From JAMCRM01 sp041685075 (GTDB lineage: Bacteria; Acidobacteriota; Terriglobia; Bryobacterales; Bryobacteraceae), in NCBI GenBank assembly GCA_041685075.1, contig JAWLGN010000317.1:1-6155 (forward strand): a stretch of DNA of 6,155 bases, written 5' to 3'. A program made the translations under genes and the position numbers. The notes below the pieces were generated by a model, which worked only from the letters and a program-made list of their open reading frames with translations, was not told where the DNA came from and searched no databases. Positions 1 through 5,457 of the stretch are shown piece after piece (the first letter of the stretch is position 1; each line of letters begins with the position of its first letter).

Positions 1-1886
1 ACTGGGCCATCGAGATCGATAACAAGTCCATCACGCACCGTCCGGACCTGTGGGGCCACCTGGGAATGGCGCGGGAAGTGGCGGCCATCCTGGGCAAGCG
101 GCTGTGCGACCCCGTGCGGCCGGAACTGCTGCCGGAGGGGCCCGGTGCGGTGCGGATCGAAATTCCGGACTTCACGGTGTGCCCGCGCTACTCGGCGCTG
201 GTCATCGAGAACGTCACGGTGCGGCCCTCCCCCCTGTGGCTGCAATGCCGCCTGACGGCGGTGGGGTTGAACCCCATCAACAACCTGGTCGACCTGACCA
301 ACTACATCATGGCGGAGCTGGCCCAGCCCATGCACGCCTTCGACCGGGACCTGCTGAAGGGCGACACCATCTGGTCGCGCCCGGCCAAGGCCGGGGAGCG
401 GCTGGTGGCCTTGAACGAGGAAGAGTACACCCTGGGGCCGGAGAACGTGGTGATTGCCGACGCGGGCGGCCCCATCGCTCTGGGCGGGGTGATAGGCGGC
501 CTCGAGAGCGCCATCACCGGGAAGACGACCGCCATCGTGCTCGAAAGCGCCAACTTCCAGGGGGCCAGCATCCGGAAGACCTCCTCGGCGCTGAAGCTGC
601 GGACCGACGCCTCCATGCGCTTCGAAAAATCGCAGGACCCGCACAACACCGTGCGGGGGCTGGCGCGGGCGCTGGAGCTGCTCGAGTTGCTCTCACCGGG
701 TTTCCGCGTTGTAGGCGGGGTGGCGGACGCCTGGCGGCCGGCGCCGGCGCCTCAGCCCATCGAGCTGCCCATGGACTGGCTGGAGCGCAAGCTGGGCCGC
801 AAGGTGAGCGAAACGGAGGTGCGGGCCATATTGGAGCGCCTCTCCTTCGGGGTGACGGCGGCGCGGCCGGGCCGGCTGGTGGTGACGGTGCCCACCTGGC
901 GCGCCACGCGGGATATTTCGGTGAAGGACGACCTGGTCGAAGAGGTGGGGCGCATGGTGGGATACGATTCCATCACCCCGCAGCCGCCGCTGGTGGCCAC
1001 CAACGTTCCGCCCGAGAACAAAGAACGCGCCTATCACCACCGGGTGCGGCGCATGTGCGCGGCCCAGGGCTTCACCGAGGTCTACAACTACTCGTTCGTG
1101 AGCGAGGAGCAGGTGCGGGCCTTCCACCTGGACCCGGCGGCGCACCTGGCGGTAGCCAACCCCATCGCCTCCGACCAGGGGCTGATGCGCATGTCGCTGG
1201 TGCCGGGCGTGTGGAGCAACGTCGTCGAGAACAGCAAGCACCGGGACGAGTTCCGGCTGTTCGAGATCGGCCGCGAGATTCACAAGCGGGACGCCGGCCT
1301 GCCGGAGGAGATTCCGCACCTGGTGGCGGCGGTCTACGCGCGCCACGGGGACGGCGCGGCCGGGCTGTTCGAGATCAAGCGGCTGGCCGAGTGCGTCATG
1401 CCGGGGGTGGAGGTGCGGCCGGCGGCGGCGCGCGCTTACGAGCACCCGGCACGCACGGGCGAGTTCACCTGGCGCGGCCGCGTGGTGGGGCGCATCTTCG
1501 AGCTGCACCCCTCGATGGTGGAAGGGCGCGCGGCGCTGCTGGACGTGGACCTGGCGCTGGCCCAGGAACTGAGCGCGGTGGAGAAGCGCTACACGCCCAT
1601 CCGGCGCTACCCCTCGACGGCCTTCGACCTTTCGGTGGTGGCCGGGGAGCGGGAGCTGGCAGCGGAGCTGCGCGACAAAGTGGCGGGCTTCGCCGGGCCG
1701 ATGCTGGAGTCCATCGTCTACCTGCGGCAGTACAGCGGGCCGCCGCTCGCCGAGGGCACCAAGAGCGTTTCCTTCCGGCTCACCCTGGGATCGCCCGAGC
1801 GCACCCTCTCGTTGGAAGAGGCCGGAGAGATCCGCGCGGCCATTATCGAAGGCATGCGCGGGCTGGGTTACGAACTGCGGGTGTGA
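1..1886 (+). CDS. pheT: Phenylalanyl-tRNA synthetase beta subunit, 5'-truncated
   Basis: Beta chain of the cytoplasmic (alpha-beta)2 enzyme that charges tRNA-Phe with phenylalanine. The reading frame is open from base 3 to the TGA at 1884-1886, giving 627 visible residues; the N-terminal region, expected to include the tRNA-binding fold, lies upstream of the window. It opens with the family segment E-I-D-N-K-S-I-T-H-R-P-D-L-W-G-H just before M-A-R-E-V-A. A B3/B4 domain follows (visible residues about 63-212, including NPINNLVDLTNY, QPMHAFD and LRTDASMRFEK). Next come a B5 domain (about 252-324, ending DLVEEVGRMVGYDSI), the catalytic-like core (about 341-525), and a C-terminal FDX-ACB anticodon-binding domain (about 530-627, YTPIRRYPSTAFDLSVV). 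No frameshift is visible. The ATG at base 66 is internal, not the start. The stop overlaps the next gene by four bases. Domain order and motifs are seen directly; the function is standard for the family. pheS would be expected upstream. Confidence 0.97.
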   Translation, partial: WAIEIDNKSITHRPDLWGHLGMAREVAAILGKRLCDPVRPELLPEGPGAVRIEIPDFTVCPRYSALVIENVTVRPSPLWLQCRLTAVGLNPINNLVDLTNYIMAELAQPMHAFDRDLLKGDTIWSRPAKAGERLVALNEEEYTLGPENVVIADAGGPIALGGVIGGLESAITGKTTAIVLESANFQGASIRKTSSALKLRTDASMRFEKSQDPHNTVRGLARALELLELLSPGFRVVGGVADAWRPAPAPQPIELPMDWLERKLGRKVSETEVRAILERLSFGVTAARPGRLVVTVPTWRATRDISVKDDLVEEVGRMVGYDSITPQPPLVATNVPPENKERAYHHRVRRMCAAQGFTEVYNYSFVSEEQVRAFHLDPAAHLAVANPIASDQGLMRMSLVPGVWSNVVENSKHRDEFRLFEIGREIHKRDAGLPEEIPHLVAAVYARHGDGAAGLFEIKRLAECVMPGVEVRPAAARAYEHPARTGEFTWRGRVVGRIFELHPSMVEGRAALLDVDLALAQELSAVEKRYTPIRRYPSTAFDLSVVAGERELAAELRDKVAGFAGPMLESIVYLRQYSGPPLAEGTKSVSFRLTLGSPERTLSLEEAGEIRAAIIEGMRGLGYELRV

Positions 1887-2332
1887 GCACCCGGCGCGCG
1901 GCGGAAGGCGGCTGGGTGGACCGCGGGCGGCATCCGCGCATCTGCCGGCGCTGCGGCGCGCCGGTTCCCAAGGGCCGGTACACTTTCTGTTCGGAGGAGT
2001 GCGTCCACCAGTGGCGCCTGCGCACCGACCCGGGCTACCTGCGGGAGATGGTCTTCCGGCGCGACAAGGGCGTCTGCGCGCTGTGCGGCGTGAATACCGA
2101 GGTGCTGCGCAAGGAGAAGCGCAAGCTGGACTACGCCGCGCGCCGGCGGTTCGAGCGGGAGTGGGGCCGGCGCCGCACTCTGTGGGATGCCGACCACATC
2201 GTGCCGGTAGCCGAGGGCGGCGGCGAGTGCGATCTCGACAACATGCGCACCCTGTGTTTGAAATGCCACCGGGCGGTGACCCGGGAGCTGCGCGCGCGGC
2301 TGGCAACGCACACCGGGCGGCGGCAGACCTGA
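1883..2332 (+). CDS. Small HNH endonuclease with N-terminal zinc knuckle
   Basis: Predicted 149-residue metal-dependent HNH nuclease. The start chosen is GTG 1883, which overlaps the pheT stop as GTGA and suggests translational coupling; the open frame continues far upstream only as a shadow of pheT. An N-terminal four-cysteine knuckle is visible (C21-x2-C24 and C36-x3-C40). The HNH core follows: C65-x2-C68, D104-H105 (DADHIVPV), N120 in LDN, and C125-x2-C128-H129. C65, C68, C125 and C128 should hold a structural zinc, while H105, N120 and H129 are the expected catalytic and metal-binding set. A basic linker (residues 76-98) separates the two cysteine pairs and could contact nucleic acid. From memory, the knuckle, the GVCxLC segment and the DHIxPVxxGGGxCxLDNxxTLCxxCH core resemble the C-terminal HNH region of animal ZRANB3. 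The substrate is unknown: repair or recombination, restriction or a mobile-element relic are all possible. No toxin, immunity, integrase or methylase gene is adjacent. The gene ends with tandem stops, TGA TAA. Confidence 0.88.
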   Translation: MSTRRAAEGGWVDRGRHPRICRRCGAPVPKGRYTFCSEECVHQWRLRTDPGYLREMVFRRDKGVCALCGVNTEVLRKEKRKLDYAARRRFEREWGRRRTLWDADHIVPVAEGGGECDLDNMRTLCLKCHRAVTRELRARLATHTGRRQT

Positions 2333-2347
2333 TAAGCTCAAAATTCT

Positions 2348-3517
2348 ATGTCCAAGCTATCCATTCGCGATCTCGATCTTAAAGGCAAGCGGCTCTTCAT
2401 GCGCGTGGACTTCAACGTCCCGCTGGCCGCCGGCGGCCAGGAAATCACCAGCGACAAGCGGATTCGCGCGGCGTTGCCGAGCATCCAATACGCGCTCGAG
2501 CAGGGCGCGGGGCTGATTCTGGCGTCGCACCTGGGACGGCCCAAGGGTAAGCCCAATCCCGAAATGAGCCTCAAGCCGGTAGCCAAACGGCTGGAGGAGC
2601 TGCTGGGGCGTCCTGTGAAAATGGCCCCGGATTGCGTGGGTCCCGAAGTGGAAGCCATGAAACCGCAGCCGGGCGAAGTGGTGCTGCTGGAGAACCTGCG
2701 CTTCCACCCGGAGGAAGAGAAGAACGATCCGGAGTTTTCGAAACAGCTCGCCTCGCTCTGCGACGTGTACGTCAACGACGCCTTCGGCACGGCGCACCGG
2801 GCGCACGCCTCGACGGTGGGGATCATCGCCCACGTGCCGCAGGCGGCCGCGGGACTGCTGATGCAGAAGGAGCTGGAGTACCTGGGGATGGCCACCCAGA
2901 ACCCGCCGCGGCCGTGCGTGGCGCTGCTGGGCGGCGCCAAGGTGTCGGACAAAATCGAGGTGATCTCGAACCTTTCCAAGGTGGTGGACCGGCTGCTGAT
3001 CGGCGGCGCCATGGCGTACACGTTTCTGAAGGCGCAGGGCAAGCCGGTGGGCAAGTCGCTGGTGGAAGACGACAAGGTGGATCTCGCCCGGGACCTGATG
3101 GCGAAGCTGGGGGAGAAGCTGCTGCTGCCGTCGGACCACGTGGTGGTTTCGGAGATCAAGGAAGATGCCCCGCACGAGACCGTAACGGAGATCCCCGAGG
3201 GGAAGATGGGGGTGGACATCGGGGAGCGCACCGTGGCGGCCTATTCGGAGGTGATCCGCGGGTCCAAGACGGTGATCTGGAACGGTCCCATGGGGGTGTT
3301 TGAAAAGAAACCCTTCGACCGGGGCACGGTGGCGCTGGCCCGGGCGGTGGCGGAGAGCGGCGCGACCTCGGTGGTCGGCGGAGGCGATTCCGAGAAGGCC
3401 ATCAAGTCCGCGGGGGTAGCGGAGAAGATCAGCCACATCTCGACCGGCGGCGGCGCTTCGCTGGAGTTCCTCTCCGGCGTGGAACTGCCCGGGGTGGCGG
3501 CGCTCACGGAGAAGTAA
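2348..3517 (+). CDS. pgk: Phosphoglycerate kinase
   Basis: Glycolytic and gluconeogenic cytoplasmic enzyme that transfers the acyl phosphate of 1,3-bisphosphoglycerate to ADP, giving 3-phosphoglycerate and ATP. The 389 residues match the usual bacterial length. Substrate-binding landmarks are intact: D21 and N23 in RVDFNVPL, R38, HLGR at 61-64, R118 in ENLRF, and R151 in FGTAHRAHAS. The nucleotide side is also intact: K202 in GGAKVSDKIEVI, E319 in WNGPMGVFE, and the GGGDS loop at 344-348, followed by a STGGGASLEFL tail. The ATG at 2348 gives the standard N-terminus (SKLSIRDLDLKGKRLFMRVD). No Shine-Dalgarno motif precedes it; the 15 bases before it are unusually A/T-rich for this region (TAAGCTCAAAATTCT). 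It lies in the same frame as the HNH gene and directly after its double stop, so it is probably cotranscribed. No gap or tpiA gene lies next to it within the window. Confidence 0.98.
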   Translation: MSKLSIRDLDLKGKRLFMRVDFNVPLAAGGQEITSDKRIRAALPSIQYALEQGAGLILASHLGRPKGKPNPEMSLKPVAKRLEELLGRPVKMAPDCVGPEVEAMKPQPGEVVLLENLRFHPEEEKNDPEFSKQLASLCDVYVNDAFGTAHRAHASTVGIIAHVPQAAAGLLMQKELEYLGMATQNPPRPCVALLGGAKVSDKIEVISNLSKVVDRLLIGGAMAYTFLKAQGKPVGKSLVEDDKVDLARDLMAKLGEKLLLPSDHVVVSEIKEDAPHETVTEIPEGKMGVDIGERTVAAYSEVIRGSKTVIWNGPMGVFEKKPFDRGTVALARAVAESGATSVVGGGDSEKAIKSAGVAEKISHISTGGGASLEFLSGVELPGVAALTEK

Positions 3518-3538
3518 AGAGGCCGCCCCACACACGTT

Positions 3539-3579
3539 TCGGCAGGATCCGCCCATTGGCCTCCCGTTTGCGCTGCCGA
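3539..3579. repeat. Weak inverted repeat between pgk and the hydrolase
   Basis: TCGGCAG at 3539-3545 is complementary to CTGCCGA at 3573-3579, forming a 7-bp stem around a 27-base loop, with a possible G-U and A-U extension outward. No T-run follows, so it does not look like a classical intrinsic terminator. The 81-base gap (3518-3598) shows no other structure that I can support. It could be a weak attenuator or leader hairpin, or chance in GC-rich DNA. Confidence 0.25.
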
Positions 3580-3598
3580 GAGAGAGACGGGGGAAGGC

Positions 3599-4270
3599 AT
3601 GGCCTGGGCGCTGGGTATCCGGCTGGATTCGGTGGAAGAGAGTCCCGTAATGCGGGGCGTGCGGGAGGTCCGGCTGCACATGGACGGCGGGGCCATCGAG
3701 TGCCGCTACCATGAGGCGGCTCCGGGCGAGGCGGCGGTGCTGTGGATGTTCGGCGCCGGCGGAGGCCTGGGCGGGCCGGCCGGCGGTCTCTATATCCGGC
3801 TGGCGGAACGGCTGGCGGAGGACGACGAAGTGGCTTCGCTGCGCCTGGATTATCGCCGGCCGGGCGACCTGAACGCCTGCGTGCAGGACGTCCTGGGCGG
3901 GTTGCTCTACCTGGAGGGGCGCGAGCGCACGCGGGTGGTGCTGGTGGGTCATTCTTTCGGGGCGGCGGTAGCTATTGCCGTCGGCTCGGCGAACAACCGG
4001 GTGGCCGGGGTGGCCGCCCTGAGCACCCAGATCTACGGCACCGAGGGAGTCGAAGGCCTGAGCCCGCGGCCGCTGCTGCTGATTCACGGCGCGGCGGACG
4101 AGGTGCTGCCGGAGTACTGCTCGCACGACGTCTACGACCGCGCCCTGGAACCCAAGCGCCTGATCGTCTATCCGGCCGCCCGCCACGGGCTGGACCACTG
4201 CCGCGAAGAGCTCGAGCGCGACCTCTACGGCTGGCTGCGCGAGGTGCTGGAGCGGCCCGCGCTGGTGTGA
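3599..4270 (+). CDS. Small alpha/beta-hydrolase-fold protein
   Basis: Predicted cytoplasmic serine hydrolase of 223 residues, in the small dienelactone-hydrolase/acyl-esterase-like size class. The catalytic triad can be read from the sequence: nucleophile S119 in the elbow VLVGHSFGAAVAIAVG, acid D167 in LLLIHGAADEVLP, and H196 in YPAARHGLDH (H200 is a less likely alternative). A glycine-rich GAGGGLGGPAGG loop after an early strand (LWMF) occupies the usual oxyanion-hole region. There is no signal peptide or membrane segment, so the protein is probably cytoplasmic. The substrate cannot be inferred. Start choice is uncertain. ATG 3599 has a purine-rich GGGGGAAGG directly before it but poor spacing. 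The in-frame ATG 3650 has GGAAGAGAG seven bases upstream and would give a 206-residue protein beginning MRGVREVRLHMDGG, closer to where the fold should begin. It lies 81 bases after pgk and may be the last gene of that transcript. Its stop is one base from the stop of the opposing gene. Confidence 0.88.
   Translation: MAWALGIRLDSVEESPVMRGVREVRLHMDGGAIECRYHEAAPGEAAVLWMFGAGGGLGGPAGGLYIRLAERLAEDDEVASLRLDYRRPGDLNACVQDVLGGLLYLEGRERTRVVLVGHSFGAAVAIAVGSANNRVAGVAALSTQIYGTEGVEGLSPRPLLLIHGAADEVLPEYCSHDVYDRALEPKRLIVYPAARHGLDHCREELERDLYGWLREVLERPALV
3634..3642 (+). promoter_or_regulatory. Candidate ribosome binding site for internal start ATG 3650
   Basis: The purine-rich GGAAGAGAG ends seven bases before the in-frame ATG at 3650, a good Shine-Dalgarno spacing. 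The upstream ATG at 3599 has its purine run almost touching the start codon. This favours the shorter hydrolase form, but only moderately, because the match to AGGAGG is imperfect. Confidence 0.4.
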
Positions 4271-4271
4271 G

Positions 4272-5054
4272 TCAGCGGGAGTAGAGAAACACCTGGCCGT
4301 GCTCGAGCTGCCGGTAGCAGACCTCCGGCGCGCGCACCGCCAGCGAGGCGCGGAACTGCGCGGGATCGGCGGCGTTATCCGGGAACATATCGTAGTGGCA
4401 GGGAATGGCCACGCGCGGCCTCACCAGGGCAGCCAGGCGCGCGGCTTCGTCGTGCGAAAGGTTGTTGAAGCCGCCGTTGATGCAGACGATCATCACGTCG
4501 GGTGCGTGACGCGCGGCCGCAGCCAGCAGTTCGTGATGGTCGGTGTCGCCTGTGACCCAGATGCGCGGACCGTCGCCGAAGGAGAAGACGAAGCCCATGT
4601 GGTTGAGGTCGGTGTCGTCGGTGGGCAGCGCGAAGGTGCCGCGGATGAGGGCGTCGCGGATTTCGATCGTGCAATCCGGCCAGGCGGGCAGGATGCGGGC
4701 GGCCGCCACTCCCTGATCGCGGAAGACCTGGCAGGAGGGGTGCGGCCCCACGAACCAGCAGGTGTCCTTGTGGCGCAGGCGGCCGATGGTGTAAGGGTCG
4801 GTGTGGTCGAGGTGGTTGTGGGTGCAGGTGAAAACATCCACCTGGAGTTCTTCGGGCGGGATGAGGATGGGGACGCGGCGGTTGAGATCGATCGGGGAAC
4901 CCAGGGTTTCGCCGCAACTGTTGGTGAGGTAGAGGTCGGTCGAAACCAGGGTGCCTTCGGGGCTCTTGAAAATATAGCCGTTCTGGCCCAGCCACCAGAC
5001 GGCCACGGCGCCGGCAGGGACGCTGTACTCCCGGATTTCCCGCATCAGGCTCAT
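4272..5054 (-). CDS. UlaG-like metallo-beta-lactamase-fold hydrolase
   Basis: Predicted 260-residue cytoplasmic metal-dependent hydrolase of the UlaG-like branch of the metallo-beta-lactamase superfamily, whose namesake is L-ascorbate-6-phosphate lactonase. Visible features are an opening strand VWWLGQNGYIFKS (19-31), the metal motif H79-x-H81-x-D83-H84 (THNHLDHTDPYTI), D170 in VTGDTDHHEL, and H220 in PCHYDMFPDNAADP. These are the usual ligands for a one- or two-metal site. ATG 5054 is chosen. The frame also reaches a TTG at 5090, but that adds a basic segment (MRSRRARCHNAP) that looks unlike the family and lies inside the spacer repeat. A second ATG at 5045 would remove three residues. No Shine-Dalgarno is evident at any of them. 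No ascorbate transport or ula genes are nearby, so the lactonase activity should not be assumed. It is convergent with the alpha/beta hydrolase and divergent from the small membrane gene. Confidence 0.92.
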   Translation of the reverse strand: MSLMREIREYSVPAGAVAVWWLGQNGYIFKSPEGTLVSTDLYLTNSCGETLGSPIDLNRRVPILIPPEELQVDVFTCTHNHLDHTDPYTIGRLRHKDTCWFVGPHPSCQVFRDQGVAAARILPAWPDCTIEIRDALIRGTFALPTDDTDLNHMGFVFSFGDGPRIWVTGDTDHHELLAAAARHAPDVMIVCINGGFNNLSHDEAARLAALVRPRVAIPCHYDMFPDNAADPAQFRASLAVRAPEVCYRQLEHGQVFLYSR

Positions 5055-5084
5055 GGGGGCATTGTGGCAGCGGGCGCGGCGGGA

Positions 5085-5139
5085 GCGCAAGGGGCGGGAA
5101 TCTCAATCTCCGCCACGGCCCCTTGCGCCGGGCCGGCGC
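5085..5139. repeat. Inverted repeat plus overlapping palindrome in the divergent spacer
   Basis: GCGCAAGGGGC (5085-5095) and GCCCCTTGCGC (5118-5128) form a perfect 11-base inverted repeat around a 22-base centre. The right arm overlaps a 15-base palindrome, GCGCCGGGCCGGCGC (5125-5139), of two 7-base arms about one central base. CTTGCGCC occurs twice in direct orientation (5122-5129 and 5139-5146, 17 bases apart), and its first seven bases (CTTGCGC) occur once inverted in the left arm. GGCGG (5093-5097) and CCGCC (5110-5114) offer a competing inner stem. The element fills most of the 103 bases (5055-5157) separating two divergent genes. An operator pair, a REP-like element or an RNA hairpin are all possible. 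I cannot identify -35 and -10 boxes with confidence. Confidence 0.6.
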
Positions 5140-5157
5140 TTGCGCCACAGTGAAAAC

Positions 5158-5454
5158 ATGCCCGTGTCTCTCGAAGTGCTGCGCACGATTTTGGGGGTGT
5201 TGTGCGTCCTGTTCGCCTACATGCTGGGACGGGAGGCCGTACACGCGCGGCGCGAGGGCCGGCCGCGGCGGGTAGTGAGCTGGACGCTGCGGACCGCGCT
5301 GACCGGGCTGGCCGTGGCCTGGCGCCATGGCCTGGACGGCATCACCATCACAACCCTGGCGGGGGCCGCGGTAGCCGCGGGCGCGGGGGTGTGGATGGCG
5401 GTGCGACCGAAGGTGGAGGAAGACCTCAGCCGGGAGATCTTCCCGCCGGAGTGA
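5158..5454 (+). CDS. Small integral membrane protein of unknown function
   Basis: A 98-residue protein of no function I recognise. ATG 5158 is chosen because it begins directly before a hydrophobic helix. The open frame extends upstream to 5053, but that part is arginine-rich, crosses the inverted repeat and is antisense to the start of the neighbouring gene. Residues about 7-24 (VLRTILGVLCVLFAYMLG) form a first membrane helix. A strongly basic loop (25-45, with several R and H) follows. Residues about 46-60 are moderately hydrophobic, and 62-82 (ITITTLAGAAVAAGAGVWMAV) form a last membrane helix. The tail is charged (VEEDLSREIFPPE). The basic loop suggests that it faces the cytoplasm. Codon use matches its neighbours, which supports a real gene. 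No clear Shine-Dalgarno precedes the ATG (CACAGTGAAAAC). It ends three bases from the stop of the convergent thioredoxin-type gene. Confidence 0.72.
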   Translation: MPVSLEVLRTILGVLCVLFAYMLGREAVHARREGRPRRVVSWTLRTALTGLAVAWRHGLDGITITTLAGAAVAAGAGVWMAVRPKVEEDLSREIFPPE

Positions 5455-5457
5455 ACC

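Noticed and set aside
50..1882. Very long + strand open frame through pheT that runs into the HNH gene
   Set aside because: Up to 1882 it is the +1-type shadow of pheT, made of R/G/A-rich low-complexity sequence with no domain. Only the part from GTG 1883 has real motifs.
693..2306. 537-residue antisense open frame opposite pheT and the HNH gene
   Set aside because: Composition is R/P/A/H-rich with no recognisable motif; it is expected opposite GC-rich codons and lies against two well-supported genes.
1883..2332. HNH gene as a toxin, restriction enzyme or homing endonuclease inserted in the operon
   Set aside because: No immunity, methylase, intron or target-site repeat is visible, and it is seamlessly packed between housekeeping genes with the same base composition; not excluded, but not supported.
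3539..3579. Rho-independent terminator after pgk
   Set aside because: The stem is only 7 bp with a 27-base loop and has no T-run; kept only as a weak inverted repeat.
2357..4198. 613-residue antisense open frame opposite pgk and the hydrolase
   Set aside because: It spans two real genes and the gap between them, has no domain, and shows shadow-type H/R/Q-rich composition.
5055..5090. N-terminal extension of the UlaG-like protein to TTG 5090
   Set aside because: It needs a rare start codon, adds an atypical basic segment and falls inside the repeat arm; ATG 5054 is simpler.
4299..5153. 284-residue + strand open frame opposite the UlaG-like gene
   Set aside because: The opposing frame has full metal-ligand motifs; this one is V/G/A/E-rich with no motif.
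5053..5157. Upstream extension of the small membrane protein to ATG 5053
   Set aside because: The start is just the other half of a CATG shared with the opposing gene, and the added residues are arginine/proline-rich and come from the inverted repeat.
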